Origin: Desulfovibrio sp. An276
GTDB lineage: Bacteria > Desulfobacterota > Desulfovibrionia > Desulfovibrionales > Desulfovibrionaceae
Length of the DNA stretch: 64,000 bases
Reading direction: 5' to 3'
Assembly (NCBI RefSeq): GCF_002159665.1
Contig: NZ_NFJC01000004.1
Location: forward strand, 60,755-124,754
Numbering within the stretch: the stretch's first letter is position 1; each line of letters begins with the position of its first letter. Below the pieces are notes generated by a model. It was not told the DNA's origin, did no database searches, and saw only the letters and a list, made by a program, of their open reading frames with translations. Positions 54,345 to 62,684 of the stretch are shown piece after piece. The position numbers and the translations under genes are program-made.

Positions 54345-54578
54345 ATGCTCACGGAAAAGGATTTGGACGAATTTGCAGAATACATGAAATCCGGCGCCAT
54401 GGAACAGGACTTCAAGGACGGCTGCGAAAACGACCGCTTCTATCTTTTGAACCTTTTGGAAAAGTTTATGGACGTAGCCGAGCTTGCGGACGAAACTGCC
54501 ACAAAGCTCATCTTTCGCGGAAGCCTTGGGGCTCTTTTCCCGGAAAAAAAGCCCGAGGAAGAAGGCGACAAGGAATAG
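54345..54578 (+). CDS. Small hypothetical acidic protein
   Basis: A 77-residue protein, not recognised. It is helical and acidic (LTEKDLDEFAEYMKSGAMEQDF, ending KKPEEEGDKE). The ATG at 54345 has TTGGAGG seven bases ahead, better placed than the ATG at 54339. It is divergent from glk (60-base gap) and convergent with the rhodanese gene. The strong ribosome site argues that it is real. Confidence 0.6.
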   Translation: MLTEKDLDEFAEYMKSGAMEQDFKDGCENDRFYLLNLLEKFMDVAELADETATKLIFRGSLGALFPEKKPEEEGDKE

Positions 54579-54612
54579 GCAAAGCCAAATCTGGGCCCCT
54601 TGGGAAGGGGCT

Positions 54613-55125
54613 CTACTTTTTTCTGTTCCAGGGCAGGCGCTGCAAAAGCCCTGCCATGGCGCAGGTACCGCTGACACCGGCATAGACAAGGCCGCAGCCA
54701 ACGCCAATGGGGATGACAAGGAAGCCAGCGTGCACAAGGGAAAGCGCAAAGCCGCAGAGGATGATGGAGCCTGCCACCATGCGCACCTGACGCTCTAGAG
54801 AGTACTTGCGGCCGCGAACCACTGGCAGGCAGGCCTTTTCCCAGGCGTCCATGCCGCCCTCAAGGGTGTAGGCCGGCCCCTTGGCAAGGCTTTCCAGAAG
54901 GGAAGCGTTCTTGCGCACCCTGTTGCCGGAATGGCAGGTGAAGATGATGGGTGTCTCGAAGGTAGCCCTGGGAAGAGGGGCCATGCGGACAACGGACAGG
55001 GGGGCTGCAACACACCCCTCAACGTGCATGGCCTCGATCTCGTCCGGCTCGCGGACATCGACAAGCCTGGCCTTGCCTGACTCAAGAAGTTTTTTTGCCT
55101 CGGTAGGAAGAATTGGGGTCAGCAT
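54613..55125 (-). CDS. Rhodanese / DUF2892 membrane protein (YgaP-like)
   Basis: A 170-residue protein. The rhodanese domain (1-~110) has LVDVREPDEI and the active cysteine Cys64 in TCHSGNRV. The C-terminal DUF2892 part has two membrane helices (MVAGSIILCGFALSLV and FLVIPIGVGCGLVYAGVSG). This is the YgaP architecture, a membrane-bound sulfurtransferase. CNxC-type extra motifs are absent. GGGGAG precedes the ATG. Confidence 0.92.
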   Translation of the reverse strand: MLTPILPTEAKKLLESGKARLVDVREPDEIEAMHVEGCVAAPLSVVRMAPLPRATFETPIIFTCHSGNRVRKNASLLESLAKGPAYTLEGGMDAWEKACLPVVRGRKYSLERQVRMVAGSIILCGFALSLVHAGFLVIPIGVGCGLVYAGVSGTCAMAGLLQRLPWNRKK

Positions 55126-55209
55126 ATATTTCTCCCCGGGCTTTCCCCAGGCGAGGGGAAAGCCCAGAAAAATGCAGTGCGGGATTTTTCCGGATACCCG
55201 GACAAAAAC

Positions 55210-55992
55210 CTAAAAGCGGTCGAGGGGCTCCTGGAAAAGAACGTCGCCAAGGTACGGGTCCGACATGAACTGCCAGCGTACACCCTGCGGAAAGCCGTCC
55301 TGTATGGGCCCAAGCTTCGGATCGGGAAGGCCGAGCGTAAAGGCCTTGCGCGCACGATCCTCGAATTCCCGGATCTGATCTGTCATGCCGAAGGGAATGC
55401 TTTCCATGGTCTCAAGGCCCCTGGGGGCAGGTTCCCTGTATTCCAGGATAATCTTGTCGTGGTTGAAATTGGTGCGTATGGCAAGGTAGCGGGCAATCCA
55501 GTAGGCGGGCGCAGGATCGTCACCGTCTTTGTAGCCTTCCTTCACGATTTGGGTGGGATCCCCCACAAGGCCCGCATAGGGGTCGTTCTTGCAGGGCACA
55601 AGGTAGGTGAATGCGGCAAAGGGCTGACCGCCAATGACCTCTGTTGTCAGCTTCGAGCTGCGGGGCCTCGGATACACGCTTGTCCAGATCCAGAAGTCGT
55701 TGGGAAGTTCCGCGTGGGTGACAATGGCCATGGGCGCAGAGGCCTTTGTGCCAAAGACGGCAGTGCGCACATTGACCGGCACTGCGGCCATGTTCGGACG
55801 ATAGAGGCGGCCAGTACCGCGGCCGCTGGTTACAAGGGGCATGTCCTTCACGTGCACGGCAACGGCAGGCCTTGAGGTGGACACATAGGCATTACCTGCA
55901 ACACCCCGCTGTTGCACAGCGGAACAGCCAAGAAGAAGAATTGTCAGAAGAAGTGTGGATACGGCGAGACTGGGAACAAGGAGTTTTCTCAT
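55210..55992 (-). CDS. Lipoprotein of unknown function
   Basis: A 260-residue protein with a lipoprotein signal: MRKLLVPSLAVSTLLLTILLLGC, lipobox LLGC at about residue 23, then SAVQQ, so probably sorted to the outer membrane. The mature part has PNDFWIWTSVYPRP and LVPCKNDPYAGL but no family that I recognise. The frame is open to 56166; the ATG at 55992 is chosen for the signal. Its upstream region carries the repeated TATCGCGCAA boxes and it seems tightly regulated. Confidence 0.72.
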   Translation of the reverse strand: MRKLLVPSLAVSTLLLTILLLGCSAVQQRGVAGNAYVSTSRPAVAVHVKDMPLVTSGRGTGRLYRPNMAAVPVNVRTAVFGTKASAPMAIVTHAELPNDFWIWTSVYPRPRSSKLTTEVIGGQPFAAFTYLVPCKNDPYAGLVGDPTQIVKEGYKDGDDPAPAYWIARYLAIRTNFNHDKIILEYREPAPRGLETMESIPFGMTDQIREFEDRARKAFTLGLPDPKLGPIQDGFPQGVRWQFMSDPYLGDVLFQEPLDRF

Positions 55993-56414
55993 ATGCTCTG
56001 TCAGGCGCGGGTTTCTCCGGTTTTGGGGAAAGCGCCTTCCTCCATTTGCAAGGGGTATGTGTATCGCGCAAACGCGCAAAAGAGTCTCTGTGGCCTTTCT
56101 CTGGACATGTATCGCGCAACAAGTCCATAAAAAAAAGGAGCGTATCGCGCAAAAGCATCGAAGCAAGGGCCAGATACAGACTGAAAAGACATTTTATTTC
56201 ATAAACTTGAATAAATCCGGATATAGAACTATTTGTATTTTGATAAATCACAATATGATTATATAGCAACAGGGATTATGCTGGCTTCTGTCCACACTCC
56301 GGGAGAGTGTCGCTACCGTCGGACAGTGGATCGATCCGGGACAGGCCAAAAAATGTGTGCGTTGCGCGATTTTCTATCGCGCAATAAAAGGGAAAGTTCT
56401 TGTGACACCCTTTT
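55993..56414. promoter_or_regulatory. Leader with TATCGCGCAA boxes and a nested hairpin
   Basis: 422 bases, no gene. TATCGCGCAA occurs at 56062-56071, 56110-56119, 56143-56152 and 56375-56384, with an extra CGCGCAA at 56073-56079. The last box is half of a perfect palindrome TTGCGCGAT-N5-ATCGCGCAA (56362-56384). A minus-strand TATAAT (56258-56263) with TTGC ahead may be the lipoprotein promoter. A nested inverted repeat fills 56288-56326 and GGATCGATCC lies just past it. Confidence 0.65.
56288..56326. repeat. Nested inverted repeat
   Basis: Outer arms CTGTCC/GGACAG and, directly stacked inside on the 5' side, inner arms ACACTC/GAGTGT with a CGGGA loop and a 10-base bulge on the 3' side. This is a compact structured element between the palindromic box and the putative promoter. 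Confidence 0.5.
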
Positions 56415-57491
56415 TCAGGAAGTCTTGCCTGCCTTGCGCTTCAACTTTTCAATGAGGGTCGTGCGCTTGATGCCCAAAAGAGCTGCCGCCCTGTGGTGGA
56501 CACCGTGCTCCCTTTCCAGGGCCTCGGCTATGAGACGATCCTCCATCTGACCCAAAAAATCCCTGAGACTCAGATCAAGTTCCTTCATCTCGTCTAAAGT
56601 GGGCCAGGCAAAGCCTGTCCGTCTTTCCGGAAACTGGGACAATGGTGCTGCCGGCGTCGCAGGTACAGACGTTTCAGTTTTGGCAAGACTTTTCGCACCC
56701 ATGTTCGCGGGTACGGAATTGCGGATTTTTTCCGGCAAATCGTCCGGACCTACGCAGTCTCCCTCGGTCAGGACACTCACGCGATACATGAAGTTTTCCA
56801 GTTCGCGCACATTGCCTGGCCAGGGGTAGGCCAAAAGCAGCCCTTGTGCCTCGGGCGTCAGCTCAAGCATGGGTCTGTCGTTTTCCCTGCAAAAGAATGC
56901 GAGATAGTGCCTTGCAAGGGCAAGGATGTCGTCCCCGCGCGTGCGCAGGGGTGGCATCTTCACGGGGATGACGTTCAATCGATAGTAGAGATCCTCGCGA
57001 AAATTTCCCTTCTTGACCTCCTGCTCCAGATCCCGGTTGGTGGCTGCCACCACGCGGACATCGACCTTGATGGGCTTGCTTCCCCCGATTCTCTGCACTT
57101 CCCTTTCCTGCAGGGCGCGCAAAAGCTTCACCTGCAACTGCGGTGGCATTTCGCCTATTTCGTCCAGAAAGAGGGTACCCTTGTTGGCGAGCTCGAAGCG
57201 CCCCTCACGCGCACGGTAGGCCCCCGTGTAGGCCCCCTTTTCCGCGCCAAAGAGCTCAGATTCGATGAGGTCCTCGGGCATGGCACCGCAGTTGACCGGC
57301 ACAAAAGGGCCCTTGCGGCCGCTCATGTTGTGCAGTGTCTGGACCACAAGTTCCTTGCCAGTGCCGCTTTCACCGGTCACAAGCACGGTACTGTTCGTCC
57401 TGGCCACCCTGCGCACCATATCAAAGACAGTCTTTAAAGACGCGTCCCTGCCTATGATGACCTGGCCCTCGTCCTGTACCTTCTCCTCCAC
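56415..57491 (-). CDS. Sigma54-dependent Fis-family activator without sensor domain
   Basis: A 358-residue enhancer-binding protein. After ~10 residues the AAA+ domain starts (VIIGRDASLKTVFDMV) with Walker A GESGTGKE, the sigma54-contact loop GAYTGA (Tyr for the common Phe), Walker B TLFLDEIGEMP and the R-finger region REDLYYRLNVIPV. A ~55-residue linker leads to a Fis-type HTH (HHRAAALLGIKRTTLIEKLKR). There is no receiver or GAF domain, as in PspF and similar regulators, so control must come from a partner or expression level. The gene's 3' end abuts the box-rich lipoprotein leader. Confidence 0.92.
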   Translation of the reverse strand: MEEKVQDEGQVIIGRDASLKTVFDMVRRVARTNSTVLVTGESGTGKELVVQTLHNMSGRKGPFVPVNCGAMPEDLIESELFGAEKGAYTGAYRAREGRFELANKGTLFLDEIGEMPPQLQVKLLRALQEREVQRIGGSKPIKVDVRVVAATNRDLEQEVKKGNFREDLYYRLNVIPVKMPPLRTRGDDILALARHYLAFFCRENDRPMLELTPEAQGLLLAYPWPGNVRELENFMYRVSVLTEGDCVGPDDLPEKIRNSVPANMGAKSLAKTETSVPATPAAPLSQFPERRTGFAWPTLDEMKELDLSLRDFLGQMEDRLIAEALEREHGVHHRAAALLGIKRTTLIEKLKRKAGKTS

Positions 57492-57761
57492 GCTCTCTCC
57501 TCCCAGGGGTGACGCACAAAGAAAACAGCAAATTCTGTGTCATTTTCCTGACAGACTTGTACCCGCAACCTGCAAAAAATGCCAGTCCCGGATTGCCCCT
57601 TTGTGGTCTTGCGGGCACAAAAGGAGGCAAGTTTGCACTTCCCTTCTTCCTCTCCTGAGCCTTTTTTTCGGGATTGACCGCACTTTGCCATGGTGCACAA
57701 GGGGCAAAAATGTGGCAAGGTGAGTGCAGCTCTTCCGGCAACCGAAGGGCAGGAGAAGATC

Positions 57762-58361
57762 ATGAGCATACTGAACGACAAGGTACGTCATTACGGGACA
57801 ACGGGCAGGGGCATCAGCGCCAGGGAAAACGTGGTCATCAAGACCACCAAGGCCCTGCACCTTTTGAGCGCCACCGCCTGGGCAGGAGGCTCCTTTTCCA
57901 TGCAGGCCCTAAGCTACCTGCGTCTGACCCAGGGCCTTGACGAGGCCACCCAGGCCCACGTGGCCTTTGCCCTACGCTTCATCGACACCTGGGTCGTCAT
58001 GCCAGGCCTTGCCGGCTGCATCCTGACCGGACTCTTCTACTCCCTCTTCACTTCCATAGGCTTTGTGCACTTCTTCTGGATTGGCTACAAGTGGCTCATC
58101 TCCCTGTGCGCGGCCTTCTGGGGAACGCTTTTCTGGAGCCCCTACGGCAACGAGCTCATAGCCCTTGCCGAGCCCTACGGCCTCTCGCCCCTTTTGCTCT
58201 TCATTCGTTCCTGCCTCTTGCCCGAGAACTTCTGGCAGGCAGTCATGCAGACCATGATCATCTTCAGCATGCTGCTCATCTCCGTGTACAGACCCCTCAC
58301 CTGGCGGCAATGCCTGCACTTGAAGGATCTGCACAACAGGACAAGCATCATCATGCGCTGA
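57762..58361 (+). CDS. Integral membrane protein, DUF2269-like
   Basis: A 199-residue protein with about four membrane helices. TKALHLLSATAWAGGSFSMQ is the opening helix of DUF2269-type proteins, with a histidine and Trp-Ala-Gly-Gly motif. Later helices include WVVMPGLAGCILTGLFYSLF, and the end has MIIFSMLLISVYRPL. Function unknown; the conserved His could bind heme, which is only a suggestion. GGAG lies before the ATG. It precedes sdaA by 82 bases. Confidence 0.6.
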   Translation: MSILNDKVRHYGTTGRGISARENVVIKTTKALHLLSATAWAGGSFSMQALSYLRLTQGLDEATQAHVAFALRFIDTWVVMPGLAGCILTGLFYSLFTSIGFVHFFWIGYKWLISLCAAFWGTLFWSPYGNELIALAEPYGLSPLLLFIRSCLLPENFWQAVMQTMIIFSMLLISVYRPLTWRQCLHLKDLHNRTSIIMR

Positions 58362-58443
58362 TGGCCAAAACACGCCATTGCCCTCTCTCCATTCCCCTAC
58401 TCTTTCCGCTCCCCAACTCTTCCCCCACTCTTTCGGAGGACAC

Positions 58444-59820
58444 ATGCTCAGCATCTTCGATCTCTTCAAGATTGGCATAGGCCCGTCGAGCTCCCACACC
58501 GTCGGCCCCATGGTGGCTGGCAGAATGTTCGCGGACCTCTTGGGGGAAAAGGGGCTAGTACCCCTGGTGTCCAGGATACAGGCCGAGCTCTACGGCTCCC
58601 TTGCCCTGACTGGCGAGGGACACGGCACCATTGGCGCTCTTTTAAACGGCCTTGAGGGGGCAAGGCCGGACACTGTGGAGCCCGTGCACCTTGCTACACG
58701 CACAGCGCAGCTGAAGGAAAACGCCGATCTCATCCTTGCCGGAAAACACAGGACAGCCTTTGATATGGCGCGTGACGTTGTTCTGCACAAGGGACTTTTT
58801 CTGCCCCGCCATTCCAACGCCCTGACTCTCACAGCCTGTGACAGGGAAGGCAATGTCCTCCTAGCCAAGACCTACTACAGCATAGGCGGGGGCTTTGTGC
58901 GCTCGGAGGAGGACTTTGACCGGGAGGAAGAGGGCTATCCCACGCCGCCCTACCCCTACAAGACAGCCACTGAACTTTTCGACTGGTGCCGCAGGGAAAA
59001 CTCGAGTATTGCCAACATAGTGCTTGCCAACGAAACCTTCTGGCGAAGCAAGAAAGAGGTGGAAAGCCGCATACAGGCCATAGCCAGCGCCATGCGCGAG
59101 GCTGTGGAGCGCGGCTGCTGCCTCGACGGCGTCCTTCCCGGTGGCTACGGGGTGCGCCGCAGGGCGCCCCAGCTCTTGCGCAAGCTCTCCGCCCTTATGG
59201 CAGCTGGCAGAAGGGAGCTTTCTTTGTGGCCCATGCTCTACGCCTTTGCCGTGGCCGAGGAAAACGCCAGCGGCGGCCGTGTCGTGACCGCTCCTACCAT
59301 GGGCGCAGCGGGCGTTGTGCCCGGAGTCTTCATGTACTACACAAACTTCTACCCCCAGGCCACGGAAGAGGGACAGCGGGACTTCCTGCTCACGGCAGGA
59401 GCCATTGGCCTTTTCTACAAGCTCAACGCCTCCATCTCTGGCGCCGAGGTGGGCTGCCAGGGCGAGGTGGGAGTTGCCTGTTCCATGGCAGCCGGCGCCT
59501 ACTGCGCTGTAACTGGCGGCAACGTGAAACAGGTTGAAGTGGCAGCGGAAATAGGCATGGAGCACAATCTTGGCCTCACCTGCGATCCCGTGGGCGGCCT
59601 TGTGCAAATCCCCTGCATAGAGCGCAACGGTCTGGCAGCAGAGCGTGCGGTGAACTGCGCGCAGTTGAGCATCCTTGAAGACGGCAAACAGCGCGTTGTT
59701 CCCCTGGACAAGGTCATAGATGTCATGTACCGCACAGGCATTGATCTGCAGGCCACCTACAAGGAAACATCCCTGGGAGGCCTTGCCAAGGCCATTGGCG
59801 ACGCATGGCAAAAGGCCTGA
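58444..59820 (+). CDS. sdaA: L-serine ammonia-lyase, iron-sulfur dependent
   Basis: A 458-residue one-chain L-serine dehydratase, converting serine to pyruvate and ammonia. The N-terminal part opens [21 protein letters not shown], the classic signature. The C-terminal domain holds three cysteines of the [4Fe-4S] cluster in [15 protein letters not shown] and [21 protein letters not shown] is also conserved. GGAGGA lies just before the ATG. It likely feeds pyruvate to central metabolism in an amino-acid-using anaerobe. Confidence 0.97.
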   Translation: MLSIFDLFKIGIGPSSSHTVGPMVAGRMFADLLGEKGLVPLVSRIQAELYGSLALTGEGHGTIGALLNGLEGARPDTVEPVHLATRTAQLKENADLILAGKHRTAFDMARDVVLHKGLFLPRHSNALTLTACDREGNVLLAKTYYSIGGGFVRSEEDFDREEEGYPTPPYPYKTATELFDWCRRENSSIANIVLANETFWRSKKEVESRIQAIASAMREAVERGCCLDGVLPGGYGVRRRAPQLLRKLSALMAAGRRELSLWPMLYAFAVAEENASGGRVVTAPTMGAAGVVPGVFMYYTNFYPQATEEGQRDFLLTAGAIGLFYKLNASISGAEVGCQGEVGVACSMAAGAYCAVTGGNVKQVEVAAEIGMEHNLGLTCDPVGGLVQIPCIERNGLAAERAVNCAQLSILEDGKQRVVPLDKVIDVMYRTGIDLQATYKETSLGGLAKAIGDAWQKA

Positions 59821-60344
59821 CCAAACGAACTTGCCCATTGTTCTTGACATTTTTTTTGCAAGGATATGGGCTTTTTTTTTCTCTTCAAAAACAACATTTT
59901 TTTAGAAAAGAAAAATATGAAGAAGAAAAGTATATGTTCTATCTTTTTTTGCAGCTAGAGTTTTCCCAGACAACTGCCACAAAAAAAGAAAAATTTTTTA
60001 TCTGTAGAATGACTACAGAATAGTGTTTCTTGCCTTGGGAGAAGTTGCGGACACATGCGTTTGCAGACATGGTCCGGCCCCAAGCCGAGGCAAGGATCTG
60101 AAAAGAGGTACTTTACCGAGATCATTTTTCTTTTATGCAAAAAAGCTCCCTGTTTTTTCTCTCGGCGTTGCCGTAACGGGCGGAGCGTGCTATAGAGCGC
60201 ATTGTCCAAGGTGCACGCTTTGTGGAAATGTTTCCGTATTTTTCGCGCATTTTTCCTACTTGCGCCCTGCCAGTGCTCCCATTGGGCTTTCGAATGACGT
60301 GCCAACAAAGCCCCTTGCAAATACAGATATTTTTGGAGGTTTGT
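59821..60344. other. AT-rich leader region of the NMT1-like binding protein
   Basis: 524 bases with long T and A runs (59848-60000) and no supported gene. A promoter is readable at 60168-60196. A GCGTGC/GCACGC hairpin begins in the spacer (near 60184-60221). No known riboswitch was recognised. Confidence 0.45.
60168..60196 (+). promoter_or_regulatory. Sigma70-type promoter
   Basis: TTGCCG (60168-60173), a 17-base spacer and TATAGA (60191-60196). It would start an mRNA near 60203, giving a leader of about 140 bases before the binding-protein ATG. Confidence 0.6.
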
Positions 60345-61415
60345 ATGCGTTTAAAAAACTTGTTGTCGAAGCTATTGCTCGCAGTGATAGCGCTTGCCTT
60401 TTCTGGTGCCGGAGCCATGGCTGCAGAGCTTGTCAAGGTTCCCACTGCCTGGCTCGACAGACATGAAACCTTCCTCATCTGGTATGCCAAGGAACAGGGA
60501 TGGGACAAGGAAGAAGGTCTCGACATCGACATCCAGTACTTTGCGTCCGGCAAGGAAATCCTCGAGGCCCTGCCTTCCAAGGCCTGGGTCTTTGCCGGCA
60601 TGGGTGATGTTTCCGCCATACGCTGCAATGTACAGCACGGTGCAAAGATCATAGGCATAGCCAACGACGAGGCAACCACAAGCGCCGTGCTTGTGCGCGC
60701 CAATTCCCCCATCCTCAAGGTCAAGGGCTGGAACAAGGACTACCCCGAAGTCTACGGCGATCCAGAGACAGTCAGGGGCAAGACCTTTCTGACTACGGGC
60801 ACGACCTCGTCCAACTACGCCCTAAGCTCCTGGCTCAAGGTACTGGGTCTCACGGACGCGGACGTTGTGATCAAGAAAATGGATCAGACACAGGCCCTCG
60901 CGTCCTTTGACAACAATCTTGGTGACGGCGTGGCCCTCTGGTCTCCCTACGTCTTTACTGGCCTTGAAAAGAAATGGCAGGTGGCGGCCACCCTTGAAAA
61001 GTGCAGGATGGGCAATCCCATCATGCTCGTGGCAGACGCAAAATATGCAGAGGAACACCCGGACGTGACTGCCAAGTTCCTCAAACTGTGCCTGCGCACT
61101 GTTGACGTTCTGCAAAAGGAATCCCTTGAAAATCTCGCATCCGAGTACCAGCGCTTCTATCTCGAATGGGCAGGCAAGAACTACTCGAAGGCCATCTGCC
61201 TGGCTGACCTCAAGGCCCATCGCGTGTACAATCTTAACGAGCAGCTCATGCTTTTTGACACCTGCAGCGGAGAAAGCCAAGTCCACAAGTGGCAGGCCGA
61301 CATTGTGGGCTTCCTCAATCGTCCCGGCGCATCCGAGCACATTGATCTGCAAAGCATCAACACCAATGCAACGGATACCTTCCTGAAGATGCTGCTCGAA
61401 GAAAAGACAAAGTAG
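60345..61415 (+). CDS. ABC transporter substrate-binding protein, NMT1/SsuA-like
   Basis: A 356-residue periplasmic binding protein with a clear signal peptide (LLLAVIALAFSGAGAMAAEL). VPTAWLDRHETFLIWYAKEQGWDKEEGLDIDI is the family opening, and EILEALPSKAWVFAGMGDVSAI and TTGTTSSNYALSSWLKVLGL line the ligand cleft. The class binds nitrate, sulfonates, taurine or thiamine precursors. A sulfonate is attractive for a Bilophila-like organism but is not shown. GGAGGT precedes the ATG. No permease or ATPase gene adjoins. Confidence 0.82.
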   Translation: MRLKNLLSKLLLAVIALAFSGAGAMAAELVKVPTAWLDRHETFLIWYAKEQGWDKEEGLDIDIQYFASGKEILEALPSKAWVFAGMGDVSAIRCNVQHGAKIIGIANDEATTSAVLVRANSPILKVKGWNKDYPEVYGDPETVRGKTFLTTGTTSSNYALSSWLKVLGLTDADVVIKKMDQTQALASFDNNLGDGVALWSPYVFTGLEKKWQVAATLEKCRMGNPIMLVADAKYAEEHPDVTAKFLKLCLRTVDVLQKESLENLASEYQRFYLEWAGKNYSKAICLADLKAHRVYNLNEQLMLFDTCSGESQVHKWQADIVGFLNRPGASEHIDLQSINTNATDTFLKMLLEEKTK

Positions 61416-61440
61416 CCTTCTTTTCCTGCATGAAGACAGT

Positions 61441-61475
61441 GTGCCCCCGCAAAACCATATTGTTTTGCGGGGGCA
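61441..61475. terminator. Perfect 15-bp hairpin between convergent genes
   Basis: GTGCCCCCGCAAAAC and GTTTTGCGGGGGCAC pair without mismatch around a five-base loop. Neither side has a real T tract. Its place between convergent stops suggests termination or 3'-end protection. Confidence 0.6.
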
Positions 61476-61515
61476 CTGACGTTTGTACGGACTTTTGTCC
61501 GGGCTCTGGAACGGG

Positions 61516-62607
61516 CTAGAGGACTTTCAGCTCGTACTCCCTGGTGCCCATGCCGAGCTCTTCTGCGTAGTCGATCTGGATGTGGCCGTGGGTATGGGGC
61601 CAGCGGGCTGTGAAGAGGTCGCGGCCCTGCAGATCCATATTGGTGAGCAGGGGCTGCTTCTGAACGAGATCAAAGCAGGCCTGATCCAGGGCGACGGGAT
61701 CGAGGGAGGCCAAAATGCCTACGTCGGGAATCATGGGCATGTCGGACCAGCCTGCGCAATCGCAGTCCGGGGTCACGTTCATGACAAAGTTGATGTAGCA
61801 GACATGTCCCTCATGACCCTTGACAGCGCCGTAGGCGTATTCGGTCAAACGCTCCATGAAGGCGGGCACATCCGTTTCCCAATTGATCTCGATGGCCTTG
61901 GGTTCGCAGACGGTCATGCACTCGAAACAGCCTATGCACTTTGAGCGATCACAGGTGCTCTTGCCGTCAACGATGCTTAAGGCATGCTCGGGACAGTGGC
62001 GCACACAGGAGCCGCAGCCAATGCACTTTTCATGGTTGACCTGGACCTTTGTGCCGTGCTGATCGCGCTTGCCTGCCTTGGAGGCGCAGCCCATGGCAAG
62101 GTTCTTGATGGCGCCGCCAAAGCCTGCCATCTCGTGGCCCTTGAAGTGGGAGAGGACCACCATGGCAGGAGATTTCACGATTTCCGTGGCGATCTGCACT
62201 TCCTTGAAGTTCTTGGCATCGATGGTCACGGGAATCTCGTTCTCGCCAAAGAGGCCGTCGGCAATGATAACGGGAGCGTCCACAACGCCCGGAGCAAAGC
62301 CGTGGCGCAGGGCCGTGTTCAGATGGTCCACAGCGTTGTGGCGGGTGCCATTGTAGAGGGTGGTGGTATCGGTCAGGAAGGGCTTTGCGCCTGCTGCGCG
62401 CACCTTGTCCACCACAACCTGCACGAGCTGGGGATTCAGATGGGTGTCATTGCCGGTTTCGCCGAAGTGCAGCTTGATGGCACAGGGCTGATCCTTCACC
62501 ACCACCTCGGGCAGCTTCATGAGCGAGAGCAGGCGGGCAATCTTGGATTCCTTGGTCTGGGAGGATTTGCGACAGGCCATGGAATAGAAGTAGACTGTAG
62601 AAGCCAT
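61516..62607 (-). CDS. DUF362 domain protein with 2x[4Fe-4S] ferredoxin
   Basis: A 363-residue cytoplasmic protein. The DUF362 domain surrounds (AIKLHFGETGNDTHLNP, FLTDTTTLYNGTRHNA, LSHFKGHEMAGFGGAIKNLAMG). A bacterial ferredoxin insert at ~190-255 has CIGCGSCVRHCPEHAL and CIGCFECMTVCEPKAI, able to hold two cubane clusters. Such proteins are common in anaerobes and presumed to move electrons; the role is unproven. The ATG at 62607 has AAGGAG eleven bases ahead. Confidence 0.9.
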   Translation of the reverse strand: MASTVYFYSMACRKSSQTKESKIARLLSLMKLPEVVVKDQPCAIKLHFGETGNDTHLNPQLVQVVVDKVRAAGAKPFLTDTTTLYNGTRHNAVDHLNTALRHGFAPGVVDAPVIIADGLFGENEIPVTIDAKNFKEVQIATEIVKSPAMVVLSHFKGHEMAGFGGAIKNLAMGCASKAGKRDQHGTKVQVNHEKCIGCGSCVRHCPEHALSIVDGKSTCDRSKCIGCFECMTVCEPKAIEINWETDVPAFMERLTEYAYGAVKGHEGHVCYINFVMNVTPDCDCAGWSDMPMIPDVGILASLDPVALDQACFDLVQKQPLLTNMDLQGRDLFTARWPHTHGHIQIDYAEELGMGTREYELKVL

Positions 62608-62684
62608 GGTTTCAGATACTCCTTGCAAAATGGGTAATGGGTGACAACAGTTTTTTGCTATGTGTTTCGCTGGTTGGGGGCTTT

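Noticed and set aside
56062..56384. CRISPR array
   Set aside because: The repeats are only 10 bases, spacing is irregular (48, 33 and 232 bases between starts) and no cas genes are present.
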